From positions 26,040,080 through 26,104,079 of the forward strand of contig NC_091929.1 of the NCBI RefSeq assembly GCF_041260155.1: 64,000 nucleotides of DNA, given 5' to 3'. This stretch comes from Ptychodera flava. Its lineage: Eukaryota > Hemichordata > Enteropneusta > Ptychoderidae. This document shows positions 38,401 to 53,400 of this stretch, in pieces. How positions within the stretch are numbered: position 1 is the stretch's first letter; every line of letters begins with the position of its first letter. The translations under genes were made by a program, and so were the position numbers. The notes beneath the pieces were generated by a model that was not told the DNA's origin, searched no databases, and saw only the letters and a list, made by a program, of their open reading frames with translations.

Positions 38401-41400
38401 TACATTTTTGGCCAGTACGTCTATCTTTTTTAAAAACGCAAAGCAATACAACAGTCAAATAAAAAACCAAAAGAGTTTTCTCACTAATTACTCATCACAT
38501 TACTTTCAAATTTACCATGAGGGCACCATAAGGTAACTGATTTTATTTTTACTAAGGGAGGGAGATAATGAAATTCGCGCATGTCAATATCAGGGTTATT
38601 ATTTAAATATTTGTTAAGACGTTTTCTATAAGCATTTCTCAACCGCTTTCAAATTTATAATGTAGGTCCCTTTAGGTGACGCTTGTCTTAATGGTTGCAT
38701 ATGTCAATGGTAGGTATTATTGTATTATTAGGTTGAAACACCTTGTTCCTGGAAACCACTCGACTGATGACTTTCATGACTTTCAAATGCTGTTTGGTGG
38801 TACCCAGGGAAGACTTACGTAATTTGTTATGTAAACTGGTATTTGCACACGTTAAGTTAAGGTGCAGTGTTCCCATCTTTGGTTAAACAACTTTTTCTTT
38901 CAAAAGTATATGTCAGATTTCCTTCAAATTGCATTAATTTGGATGCGCCATGTGCTAATGGCATTCGAATTTGATAAAATGTATATGGATTTGTAAAATG
39001 TAGATTTCATGAACCATATATTCATTTTCTACCGAAATCTTCATCTCTGCAACTTTTTCCCTGAGAGTTTTCACATTTAATTACCACATTTCCTGATCTA
39101 CTCGGAGCATGCGTCATTAATTCTATTTTAATTCAGACTTCGTATGTAAAGTATATCGCCAGAAAGGAATATCTATGAAGTCTGTATCAATGTGCACGGC
39201 TATGTTGGTACCAATGCCATGACAGGGGGAACTTGAAAACACAACACTGAGAAAAAGTTTATCAACGTTAAAAGCAATACCAATTACATTTACCTGTTTG
39301 TGGTATAACGTGAAGGTCAGAGGTTCTTGAAGCTTTCTTGTATGTTTGCCTTCTTCGCTGTTGTAGACACTGACCGAAATCACGGGACTGTTAACTCTCT
39401 CAACCTTTTTCGTCGCAGTTATTGTACGTACCCACTGTCTGTTCGTTCTAGAAATGAAATATCGGTAATCGTTACCGAGTATGATTTTTCATTTCCTAGT
39501 ATGAATAACATTACGGCGAAATATATTTCCGTAGTTATCATCTCAAATTTCAGTTCGTGCAAGATAACAAGCTGTTTAGTAAATTTATTGTACAACTACC
39601 TTTATGGGACCATATAGTATGTGGAAAGCACACAAAACAGTCTCAATAAATTTTCGATTAAACGTGAGACAAATCAACTTACCCCTTTTGGGCGCCAGGC
39701 GGTAGTATGTTAGCCGGGTTCTTGTAAGTAAAAACAATCACCGTTATACGATCTGTTGGAAATTTAAAAGGGAATTATTTATTTCTGACCGTAGGAACTT
39801 TACCGATAGCTAATTTGGCAGCATTGCATTGCTAATTTGAATAAACCTGAATGTGGCCAATCCTAGCGACCTCTACATCAAATATTCATGCTGTCTAAAA
39901 GGCGCTTTTAAAGATGAGCAATTTGAAATATTTTTTCTTGTTTGTATGATTTCCGCACTCATATGAAAAATTATTGGCAGAAAAATTCTTTCTTCATACC
40001 ATATTTCAAGGAAAAACGTTCACAGGTTTTAAAAGATATCTCAGTAGATGGATATTTTGTGCGATTGGATTTAAGAACATAATCATTTAGTACCTCTATC
40101 GTCAGGCATTATGATCAATACATATGTCCTGAAACACAGACCAGGTTCATCATTAAGGGTAACTAAATGTATGATATTGAAACACTCTTAACTGAATTAC
40201 CTGAAGTTTGAAGTACGGCATTCTCTCTGGGTATGACAACTTTACTTCCTCCTTCGTCAACTTTAAACCAAACACTTTCCTGTGATCTCTTGTGTCTTGC
40301 AACCTTCGCTTTGCTCGGAAACTCCAGATCGTCGGCATGGGACCTCACCTGTTTTGCTTCAAATCCTGGTATTATCAAAAGATAGAATGTCGTTCTTATT
40401 CATGAGAGATATTGAATTTGTATGCTTTCCTATAATATATATTTAGTTAACTTTATTCCTTAATCCTTAACAGGGCATTAGGTAGATGCTACCGACACTG
40501 TGTCATTACAGGATATCCTTCATCATCGCAAAAATTTGTCGATTTTGGACGCCCTAATAAATGGAAACGCATCCCTTGTAAGGCAATAAACCATACCAAG
40601 CGACGGTATACCACGAGATGTTGAGCAGTACACGACATAATAGCTTGTGCATATATGAAGTGAACTGGTCAAAACCGAGTGGTGTACCGTCAAGGGTGTG
40701 GTTTATGGCTATTGTATCATAACAGTATGTTGAAATTCTGGTGGGGAACGTCAAAAAGGGGGTTTCTCTTGTTAATAGTTCGTGCATGTACCAACCGTGC
40801 TATATCGCGAATGTTGCACCGTCATTTTCACGTCTCGACCAATCAGATCGCTGTATTTGCGTTATCAATATATTGGACATATATGATATAATTTGACATA
40901 TTTCACAGTCAACAACGCTAACATAACTGAAAGATTTTAATACCTATATTCTTGCTGTAAAGCCTGACTTCAGTGTAGACCTGTCGGACGTAACGATCTA
41001 CAGTCTCTCCGAATTTATTCAGCGTGTCAAACAAAGTTATGGCACCTAAATGGACGCCTCGGGTCTGAAAGTGAAATGAAATCAAGTTAGATTATGTGCT
41101 TTGCTCTATAAGAGTAAGAATCCTTTGCCACTTTTAGAGAAGCAATGCAAAACGTTTAAATCGCACAATGATAATCGTTTACAGTAACCTTGAGACTTGT
41201 ATTTCTCTTTGTTTACAAGACGTAGTTTTTAGTACATTGTCTGCCACAAAACTTAATAAACATAAAAAAGTTTTGGATAAAAAAGTTTTGGATATATGGT
41301 GGCGGTATTGATAGATTGTGATCAAAAACGTCAGTAAATATGTTGTATATTTTTCAAACGCACAATCGTACACTTTAATCCAACCTACGGATCGAGGATT

Positions 41401-44400
41401 CAGTTTTATTTTGTAATAAAACTTGTAGAACCCAAATTGCTATATTATAGAAAATAAATATAATCTTAAATATACAAACATTTGGAACTTCAATACGACA
41501 TGATCAAAAGACTAAACATATTTGGTTGCGTAGAGTAGCATGACCTTTGGACCACAAGGGGCATACAGACAAAGAGTGGAATTTCGACAAATTATAGTTT
41601 TTTGTTAACTTAAGTATTCGCGCATTCTGGCACTTTAAAAGCAAATATAACAGTGCACTTGTGGGCCTGAAATTAATTTGATGTAAGAGTTGCGATAAAA
41701 TATTTGCTGAGCCATTGATTCAGTAAAAACTTGTGTATGTGTTCTTACTTCATGAATCTGGATCCAGCTTTGTTCCGTGTCTGCATCTAATAGAGCACTC
41801 ACGAATCTTACAATCGACTGAAATAAACATATAACATTGCAGGTTAAACGGTAGGAGCAAATTCCCTATTTTCAATAGCAACTCTACGCCAAAACATTAA
41901 CGGAAATTGCACAAAACTTTATGAAATATATCCATGTAAGAAATAAATCCAAATCCCACACCATTCATATATTTCTATTATTTATCTATCTATCTAGAAA
42001 ATTTGTATAGCGCCAAATATCCAAAGTTTAACAATGCTCAGTGGCGCTTAGGGTAACAATGAAAATGCTCTCAGGAAGATGTAAGTTTTTAAGCGTCTTT
42101 TGAAAATATTGACATGAGAGGTTTTTATATCCAGATCTACAGAGTTTCAAAGGACATGGGCTGCTGCGCAGAGAATGAGCTGCGACCTTAGATAGTCAGA
42201 ATCCTCCTAGATGTGTGCAGAAGACATTATCAGATAAGCGAAGAACACGTGATGTGGCAAAAGGTGTTACCAAATTCCTGAGAGATTGTGGAGCGTGTCC
42301 ATTCAGGGCTTTGAAGGTAATCAGCAAAAGTTTGTATATAACGCGATGTGTTAATTGACCCTGAACATAAAGGTTACCGTGGCAGTAACTCGCACACTTG
42401 ATTGCTGATACGCTTGCCTAAATTCTACATTATTGTTTAACTCTTTAGAAAGACACCCCTTGCTATACGGCAATCACAGTTCCCACCTGCAACATTTGAT
42501 GTCTTTAAATATGCGAGCGAAAACTTTCTCCCATTTGAATATAAAGAAAAAAGGCATCTATATTTGCTTTTGAATGCAAAATACGACATCATTTGAAAGT
42601 TACCATTGCGAGTTTTGTTCCCCTTTATCATCGGCTTAATCGCGCAATGTATCTTGAAATTGATTTCAGGCGATAGCCTCTGGGTCAAACTTAATCAAAT
42701 ACTTTTGGCAAAAAATTTTACTCACTTATCACAGGCAAATATCTCATACTAATTTACGCTACAATGATAGTTAGCAGTAGTGGGTGGTAAATTTTTGCTT
42801 CAAAATGGTGCCCTCTATAGAACGATTTAGAAGTAAGTCTGTTTCTCATTTCTGCCACTAATCATAGGTCATCAATTCATTTTTGTAAGGGAAAACCTAT
42901 TATCGACCATAGAATCATGTACGAGCACTTTAAACTGAAGTTAAATGTCCACTATTTAAATATGGCCTCTGTGAACTTCCTTGCTTAGCCGTATTCTCAT
43001 ATTAAATTGTGGTTGTTACATGAACCAAGTTTGTATATGCGATAAGTAAAAAGTGAATATAATATACAAACTAACATATTTATATATTATATATTTCTAT
43101 TTTGTTTCATGCGAATATTTAAAAGCAAAGCAAACACTTGTCCAGAGCGAGGCAGCGCATATTTCATCTTCAATCGGTTGGAAAAATTAAATGCTAAGAA
43201 GAATATATAATACTTTTCCAGTCTTGGTAGGGCTAATGTATTACCTGCAGATAAATCTTTTTGTGGTCTTCACTACCAGGTGAGGAAAGTGGATCATTAT
43301 CAAGAATTTCAGATATCACGTATTTAGCCAGCAACAGGTTACCTGCATAGGTCTTATCCATAGAAAGAGTGATGTTGGTGAGCAATCCTGCTGTTCTGGA
43401 TGCTACGCTGAGGTCAGGGACCTGAAATATTCAAATGATCCCCTTGTTAATTTTCTAATCTGGGTTGATAGCTCTGCTGGTGGACAGAATTGTCCGCGAG
43501 GCTGTCTTAATCAATGTATCATTGCTCTGATAAAGTTTGTGTGCGATGTGTGATAGCGAGTATGTGAGTGCAAGTATTTGACGAACTCCACAGCGAGTGT
43601 AGGGGTCGCAGTCAGAATAATTGTAGCAACTCAGGTCGCTTACTGAACTACTCTTTTGAAGGGTGGGATTTTGTCGAGCGGATTTTACCATATTTTTTGG
43701 CAAGGTTACTGTGTGTCGTCAGTGTGAGTTCGAATCCGATCGAAAATCTATAGTAAACACGATTGGAACAAATTTGGAATAATTGGCTCTTTAGATTGTT
43801 CAAATGTGTCAAAACTGATAGGTGCCATGTAGCTGAAAGTAAAGACATTGCAAATTACTACCCATACAAAATAAGTGAATTGCAAAAAAGGAAAATATAA
43901 TGAGTTTACATATGCTGATTAAACTAAGTAATATGATATCCAATTATCCAAAATAAGTTCAAATTGTGTTACAGTTGAATTGTCACACTTTTTCAGGGCT
44001 TACACGATTATCAATTACTTATACACATGTACCGACTCTAAATGAGGTAATTATATTTTTGGCTAAGAAGATATTTATTACATTATTATTAAAGTGTACA
44101 ATGACACATCTCATATTTCATTGCAGCAATAGATGTCCTACTTAGCTAGTCGCTGTATCTTTACCATAGCCATACAAATAGCCGGTTTCTGTACGTTGTA
44201 GTGTTTTGTGACCAATCATATTTTCTACACTAAGAACACGAATATTAAGATTTTAGAGTAATGTCATATGGTAAAGAAGTGCACTTGAATTTGAACTTCA
44301 CGTGGCTATCCCCCGTAGCCTCCAGTGTCTTATTCACGCATTAAAGAAAGCTCACTGGATCCTCAGTATAACCTAAATGCATAAGATGACTGTTGCTATG

Positions 44401-47400
44401 ACGACGATGTAGATTGGTCACTTATAACTATACATGAGAAGAAGGATGGGTTTATATGAGTTAAATATGTTCATATCTTCTAGCATTTCGATTTTTCAAT
44501 ATAGTAATTATAACGGATATTTAAGGCCACTGAAGACCGAAACATGTTTTGTGTGTCTTCCCTCCCTCAGCTCTCTAATGACGGTACAGGGCAATACAAT
44601 TGCATATCCTGTCAATATAGAATTGTAATATTAATATCATGAACAATGCTTCATGAATGATGAAGTATGCAATATATTGAACAATTAAAATATGTCGTCA
44701 CGGAGTAGCTAGTCTTTGCATACGACAAGCTAATATCGCAACTCTGGTGATGCTGAACAAATTGAAAATTTAGCTAATATAGAAAAATTCTCTTCGCCAT
44801 ATCCATATCAACCTCTTATCCAACAAGTAAAATATAAATGGGAATTTCAGATATTCGCCATTTAAAAAAAAACAACAATATTTTTATCGAATATTCAATG
44901 TCTTGCTTAAGGGAAAATCGTTGCAACAAATTGGAACCTGACCTGTTCGATCATATCCAGAATTTCTTCAGATTTACATTCAGTTGTGTAGGGTTCCCAC
45001 CATTCACCTCTTTCGTCGCAGAATCTCATCATTTTCCCTACGACGATGTGTAATGAAATAAATGGAAGAACTTATTATCATTCATAAGACAGACAGATAC
45101 TCAGTATATAAAGACGATAGACAGATATATAACCAGGTACAGAGACGATTGGATGTTAGATAACTTGGTTACATGGGCGGATGGACCGATGCTAAAGTAT
45201 TAATCGAAGGATAAGAGAAGCAAAGATAGAGAAACATATTTGCGCAAGCCTAAACGGCAATAGGACAAAGATACGGGCATATATATGAAAAAATATGAAC
45301 ATTGTTACAAAATGTTTCATATTCGGAACAGTCCGTTGTTGGCCAGCGGATATGTTATGTTTGTTTACCGAGTGTCCTAAGTTTTACCAATAAAGCTTAC
45401 GAACACTCGGTGGCATGGGTAAAACGTATTACCTGTGTAGCCATCCGGACAATTAACCCAGTCTGAAGTACAGTTTGCCGGTACAGATTCCCAGTGGGTG
45501 TTTGTTTGCTTGTCTGATCCAGCTGGGCAAGTTTTAGATGTCTTGACGGCTACGAAATGAAAAAAAATTGATGTTATTATCGCATGATTATTATTGAATG
45601 ATTAATATTTGGATGAGTTGACCAGTGAAAAGAACAGTAAGCCAAAAGGTAATCGTCATTTGTCATAAGTATTAATGTATACGTGATCAGTTGCACGACT
45701 ACAGGCTAAACGGCGATGATACCAAAAGTAGTTCGTCATATGAAAAGATGAAACTGATGCAAGTGTAAATCGGTGTGTCATTACGTTTTCAGCCATTAAG
45801 CTGAAAAGGAATATATCATGAATTCTTATATGATAACATCAGCAAGAATTTGCCTTATACTATTAAGGGACTTTAATCTGTACATATCACTAACCTCATT
45901 CATCCATAAATAAATCTGTAATCAACCAATCAACCAACCAACCACTCAATCAATCATTAATCAATCTATTGCATTTAACCTGCTTTCTGGTCTTTCAGTT
46001 GTTGTAAGTTTGCACCAAAACATAACTTCTTTATTTCCGCTGAAATTTTATTCAATGTTGTCAAACCTACCACCAATATTGCATTGTTTCTCCATCAGGA
46101 ACAAGGGCACACATAATTTGATTCCAAGTGAAACGAATCCTTGTTGGCATACACATCTATAGCTACCAATGTTGTCAATGCATTCTTGATTCGTCAATTG
46201 GGGAGAACAAATGCTTTTGTCCTCTTTACATTCATTTATATCTGTAAGACAGGGTCAAGCGTCTAACAGTAACAGGGCAGACACGTAGTATAAAAACAAA
46301 TAGATTAGGCTTTTGTGGAGAAAGCTTGATGCAATCTGAAATCTCCTCAAAGAAAATGAATTAGTCCTCGTATTATTGATTACATATTACAATCGTCGCT
46401 TCATGGACATATTGCTTGCAATATGTGCTCTGAGCTGTTACGTGTAATTAAATCTTATTTGGTCGATCAGATATTAATATTCATGAGACATACTAAAAGC
46501 CGGATGTTCCATCACAAGCTAGATTTAGAGCTGCGATCTCTAAACCCTCACCTTGCTACTCACCTACCCTCACAGGTACTAAGTTTGATGCCCTTTTTAC
46601 ATGTACAAAGAGACCAATCTTAAGGGGCCTTCACGTTTCATGTATAAAACCTAAGGTTTTAGTGAGCGCAGATCTTGTTGGAAGTTAATTTGATTGGAAG
46701 AATTAAGGACTTTTATGTTTTAGTACAACCGGCTCAGTAGTAAGCCTGATACAATACTCTTTGAATATGTCATATTATTATTTCATTGTTGTTATCATGT
46801 GTTAGTTATTTTAAAAATAGAGAAATTCATTTATGACCTCATGAAATGTTATCAATAACAAGGGTGTTTTCGGACAAGATATCGAATGATCTGATCATGC
46901 GATACCGACAGCCTTACTCGTGTTCAGATATGTTAGAGAACACTTTCTATCCAGAAAAAAGAGACTACAATTTATGGACGATCTCTGTCTCTTTGAGTTT
47001 TCGTATTGTTAGTGTATTGCACTTAGCATTTGTTAGTATTTGTGATAAGATTTTGTAAAGTCATCAAATATGATTTGTCTCAAACTGTATGTCAACTGCT
47101 CACTAGTAATAATGAAGACCACTTCAATAACGTACTGTGTGTTATTACTCACTTGTGTATCGTGGGAAACCACTAGACCAAATTCCATCACTGCATGTCA
47201 ATACAGGATTACTCGAATTTGACCGGAAACCCGCACGGCCTACTGCTATTAGCGAGCTCTCGGAGTTTATACTGATAATATGTTTGCCGATACGTTTCTT
47301 ACACACTGTTGATAAAATGGTCAAACCAAATTTACCTAGTTTGTACCCGATATATTACAGTGAATTTCAAAATAGCTTGGAATTACAACGTGCTTGGGTG

Positions 47401-50400
47401 ATAAGAAAACGTTTCTGGCGATAGAAAAGACGCCACCCGCATTCAGTACAAACGTTCTCCTTCGGACAACAAAAACCATATCTAATGAATGCTAAGCAAG
47501 TCTTGAAATGACTAAAATAGACGTTCGGTTATATAGTCAGATTTGCATGTTTTAACAATTTTATTAAAAATGGAACGAATTCTTTGATATAAGCTATGCG
47601 CCAAACTCTATAAATAGTGTTTTAATTTTATTCTGTGTATCAGACTGTGGTGTAAGTTAAGTGACTTTAAAGAGAAATAGGTAAAATGAAATGGCATCGC
47701 TGAACTTACTCTCGTCTTTGGTTGGTGATGGTCCCAATGTCGTTGACGGAGTTTCTTCTGTAGTTGCTTCGCTGCTAGGAAATTTCGTTGTAATAATTTC
47801 CACTGTAGTATACGATATATCTTGTGTAGTTGCTTTGTTGGTAGTAGATTCGACTGCTGTGAAAGTTGCAGTAAAGACAAAATAAATTATTGAGAGTAAC
47901 AATTGATAGATTGAAAGACAATTGAGAGATACAAAAGCCGAGAAACATTCTTATGGCGTAATAAATCCATAGATATTTAATGTCGCGTTTAGGGTTACTT
48001 ATAAAGGTAAATAATCTCCTATGTCAAATTTACTACGTTAGAACGATAGAGCAAGAAAGATTTTTTCGTCACAACAAATCTATTAAACTTTTTTTTATGT
48101 TCTCATTACATTAATAATTGTCAACATGTTGATATAAAAATGATATTTTTGTCACGATTTTATGCTTGTATGAGAATTCAACTGTACTGGAATCCTTAAT
48201 GATATTCAGAATTCATGCCGATGTCGCGCGGTTGCCTTTATGACACTCTGTTACAATACGGATGTAACGAAGTCTCTCCATTCAAGACGGACTGTGCCCT
48301 TCATAATGATTATTGGTGAATTTTTCTTGTCGATCTTTGTTCTCTATTGTAATTATTTCCGGTGAATTTAATCCATCGACGTTTGATGATTTTTATAGTT
48401 GAGCTCATTTGTTTATTTCCTGAACATGTATACATTGGTTATGGAGGTCTTAAGGAGGAGGAGGGGTGATGGGGCTGGTTTAGGAACAAGCAAGATGGCG
48501 GTGACGTTCATTTTGCAAGGTGCCACAGACCGAGCAACAAGGGGATTAATCTCCAGAAATTCTAGATTTTTGACTTCGTTTCTATAAGCACGTCACAAAA
48601 ACTAATGTTGTCGTGATCGTATATACATCAACTCTCGATTACCGTGTTAGTTTTAGAATCTGACCGCATAACGCATACTTTTCGTCGATTCGGTTTGAAG
48701 CGTTGCACGACAAACGGTCGACCGTGCATTGAAAACCGCTGTGATAGAGTATCAAATGGCTATGTAACCACAACGTGGGTCCTTAGGTGTGTATTTTAAT
48801 CCTAATCCTAATCTTCACTGGTTCTGTAAACAGAGCCAAACATTGCTGGGCTTCTTCCCGCTAATGGTTTGCAGTCGACTATATTTGTAGCCTTTACGTC
48901 CATGCTATGAACGAACGATGCAGTGCCACGGATAACATTTGTATAAAAATAATATTTCATGTATTGTTTGGCGTCGCGTGAAGTTATATTCTTTAAAGTC
49001 AATTTAGTGTCATGATCACGTTCGTGCGAAGATACAAGAATCACATCCTATAGTGTTGCATGTTAACATTTTCGGACGTATAGATTACGATAGAGAATCG
49101 ATTGGGTGTTACCTTTTTGCTTTTTGTATTTCAATAATTCTCCTCTCGTAGGCACTAGATCATATCGATATCTTTCTTTTAAACTTTACTTTCAGTTCAG
49201 ATGATAAAGACTTTCGGTCTGAAGAAATAAGGTGGGTGAGACATTGAGTGTTTTCTACTACTGCGCTCGATTCCCGATTCTCGATACCAAGCATTTAGTA
49301 TGCTGTATCAGATATTTTCACGTATACTAAACCTGTGAAATATGTTAATATTCAGGTTGACTGTTTGAACGAATAAGATGAAATTATTATGTAACAATGT
49401 TGTCAAGAGTTCAATGCCATCTTTCACTTTACACTAAAAAATACTCTGATTTCAGTATAAGTATACGATCTTTAAGTTCCACATGTTGTTTAGAAAAATT
49501 CTAATCCTCAGAGAATTTATGATAATTTGTTTGGATTATACTCTAAGTCTTAACATTCGTCATTTTATTCTTATTCCATACATGTCAAACTATGCATGAC
49601 TTGGGGACTTCTTTCCCTCGAAACAAGTAAAGTTAAGGTGGCTGGAAAGGCTATTTTTGCACCAATTCTTTTCTAAGAGTTAATGTCAAGTTTCAAGTGT
49701 TAGAATCAAGATATTTAGTTACAATTTTCAGGATAACTCCCTTAGTTAATACTTTCTCCAATGAATATAAAAATTGTATATTTGCAGCATGATTTTGAAA
49801 GATGACACCATTAAATATTAAAATTTAATTTTTCATTTTTTTTACATATTTGAATTTAATAATAATTGGATAGTATTAATATTACCAAGTTAGTTATAAA
49901 TATGTTGACACTGTTTATTGTAAGATTTGTACGGCAGGATTTGTAAATAAAATTTGTTTTTATGATTTTACATGGGTTTACAATTCAAAAAATTATTAAA
50001 AATTCTTTCCAATCTAAAAATGTGATATTTCTAAAAGTACTTCAAATACAGGAAAATTGTGCCATACAAATCTTATCTGTAACCTTGTTCATAGGCTGTA
50101 AAACTTCCATGTCCATATCTCATTTCAAAGGTTGGATTGAATTGGTATACAATTATGTAGGAAAACTGTTATTCTGTCAAAAATGCTGAAAACAAGCCAT
50201 ATTTGCACCCCTCTTTTGAAGTCACAGAGCAGTTTTTTGGTTAATCTCACTTTTGACACCGCTTTGACACTAAAAGAATCTAAAAATGCATTTACAATGG
50301 CAGTCACTCACTTTGAATGCCAGCACCGCCTTGTCAAACTTTCCTGAAAAACAGCAAATAATGACTTTCCCTTTTCAAACATTTTAATAAAAGCTAGGGA

Positions 50401-53400
50401 CCTCTACCATAGTTAATACACTAATGACTCCCCAATTTCTTCTTATTTGGTCAGTTTTTCAGAAGTTTCAACAGGCTATAACTCTGCACAGCCTTTGTGC
50501 CCAAAAGTCTAGTTTTTTATTCCACAGAGAATGTTGACTACTTTTATATTTTAATAGTTTTATTGAAGTTTATTACTGACGCTCTAGCCTTTCTAACCAC
50601 CTTAATATAAGTGTACGCTGGACACTATAGTTACATTTTGGTTCAATTGAGAAGACGACCAAAGGTCAGTGTAGTCTTTTTTGAAGGATCTCAGAAATTT
50701 CTTTTTGAAATAGAATATGTCGTTTTATATCAAGTAAAAGTGTTGTAGATCTATTAAGCTGTACACCCTATGTGTTACAACCACTCCAAATAAATACAAA
50801 CCAACAACAGAGTATCATATCTTATGAATGCTAAGCAAGTCTTGAAATGATAAAAAATTACAGGTAGACGTTAGGGTATTTAGTCATGTTTTAACAATTC
50901 TACTAAAATGGCATGAATTCTTCAAAATAAAATAAGCGCCAAACTCTACGAATTATTGTTTCAATGCGATTCTCTGTTTCACACTGTAATGCAAGTTAAG
51001 TGACATAAAAGATAAACCGGTAAGATGAAATGGCGCCGTTGAACTTACTCTCATCTCTGGTTGGATATCGCTCCAATGTCGCTGACGGAATTTCTTCTGT
51101 AGTTGCTTCGCTGCTAGGAAATTTCGTTGTAATAATTTCCACTGTCGTTGTCGAAATTTCTTGTGTAGTTCCCTCGTTAGTAGTAAATTTCACAATTGTG
51201 GAAGCTGAAGTAAGATTAAATGAAAGAAAACATTCAGAGTAAAAACATGGATACAAATGACGGGAACCATTCTTATGACGTACAAAATCTGAATCCATAG
51301 ATATTAATGTCGTTTATGGTAATTAATAAAAGTAATTAATCTCCTAGTATGTCAAATTTACCACGTTAGAATCATAGAGCCAGAAAGCCTTATACGTCAT
51401 AACAAATGTGTAAAAATTTGTTATTTTATCATTTAATTTCATAATTGTTAACATCGTTGATATTAATATGATATCTCTGTCACAATTTCATACTTATATA
51501 AGATTCAACTACACTGGAATCCTGAATGATGTTCAGAATTCATGCCGATGTCGCGTGGTTGCTGTTATGCAACTCCGAAATAGGCAGTGTGCACTTCACA
51601 ATGATTACTGGTGATTTTTCCTCCTCGATCTTTCTTCTTTAATGTAATCATTTCCAGTGAATTTAATCCATCGACGTTTGGTGATTTTTGTTAGTTGAGC
51701 CAATTTGTTTATTTCCTGAACATGTATATGTTGGTTACGGGGGTGGTGGGGGGATTTGGTGGGGCTTGTTTCGGAACGAGCAAGATGGCGGCGAAGTTCA
51801 TTTTGCAAGGTGCCACCGACTGAGCAACAAGGCAATTAACATCCAGAAATTCTAGCTTTTGTCGCTATAAACAAGTCAATGCTCGATTACAGCGTAGTTT
51901 TAGAATCTATTCGCTGTAGAAAAGTAGCAACAAACCGTCATATCTTATGATGCTAGGCAAGTCTTGAAATGACAAAAATGTCACATAGACGTTCGGTTAT
52001 ATAGTCAGATTTGCATGTTTTAACAATTCTATTAAAAATGGTATGAATTCTCAGATATAAAATAAGCGCAAAAATCGACACATTATTGTTTCAATGTGAT
52101 TCTCTGTGTCAGACTGTGATGTAAGTTAAGTGACATAAAGAAGAAATCGGTAATGAAATGGCTTCGTTGAACTTACTCTCATCTCTGGTTGGTGATGGTC
52201 CCAATGTCGGTGACGGAGTTTCTTCTGTAGTTGCTTCGTTGCTAGGAAATTTCGTTGTAATTATTTCCGCTGTTGTAGACGAAATTTCTTGTGTAGTTGC
52301 CTCGTTAGTAGTAGATTCGACTGTTGTGGAAGCTGCAGTAAAAAAAATAAAATAAAAACGCTAAGATTAACAATGTGGATAAAAAATATGGGAACCATTG
52401 TTATGGAATACAAAATATGAATCCATAGATATTTAACGTCGCTTTTAGGGTTATTTATTATATGAGTAATGAACCTCCTATGTCAAATATACTATGTTAG
52501 AATCACGGAGCAAGAAAGATTTATTCGTCATAACAAATGCATTAAAATTTGTTATGTTCTTATTAGATGTATAATTGTGAACATCATTGATTAAAAAATG
52601 ATATTTTTGTCACGATTTAATACTTATATAATAATTCAACTGCACTGGAATCCTGAATGATATTCAGAGTCCATGCCGAATTCGCGCGGTTGCCGTTATT
52701 TTACTCGGGAATACGGTTGTAACACAGTCCCTCAAAACAGGAGGGACTGTGCACTTCACAATGATTACTGGTGAATTTCCTGAACATGTATACGGTGATT
52801 ACGGAAGCGGAGCGACGTTCATTTTGCAAGGTGACCAAACGATACAGTGCCACAGATAACATTTGCATAAAAATAATATTAAATGTATCGTGTTAGGCCA
52901 CACGAAGTAGTTAGATTCTTTCAAGTCGATCAGTGTCACATTTAAAACATTTTCGGAAGTGTATATTACGGGAGAGAATCGAAAAGATGTTGAATTTTCC
53001 TTTTTGTATTTCAATACTGCTCATGTCACAGGCACTGGATCATATCGATACTTTTAAACATTACTTTTAGATTCGATGATAAAAATTTTGGTCTGAAGAA
53101 CTAGGCTGGGTGAGACATTGAGTGTTTTCTACTACTGAGCTCGATTCCCGATTCTCGATACCTAGCGTTTAGTGTGCAGTATCCAATTTCTTTCACTTAC
53201 GCTCAAGCTGCTAAAACGTTGGAATAAATTTGTGTAGATAGCGACAAAGCAAATGAAACACTGAAACTGACCCGTGTTTGATTAGTCTGATAGACACTAA
53301 TTACAAAACCAGTGATCGTGGACCACCGCTTCAATGCTTAACACTCACCTGTTTTGCAGGCGTCAGGACAATTTGACCTGTCGGAGAGGCATGTATACGA

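Larger units (their letters stand above)
47475..53040. repeat. Tandem triplication of stalk exon plus intron
   Basis: Three units begin at about 47,480, 50,820 and 51,945 with the shared words TGCTAAGCAAGTCTTGAAAT or a one-base variant (GATGCTAGGCAAGTCTTG). Each holds one stalk exon and flanks such as GAACATGTATA and, in two units, GCAAGATGGCGG. The middle unit is about 1.1 kb. The low-coordinate unit is stretched by the TTAA element and other sequence. Gene A has one unit. Confidence 0.8.
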
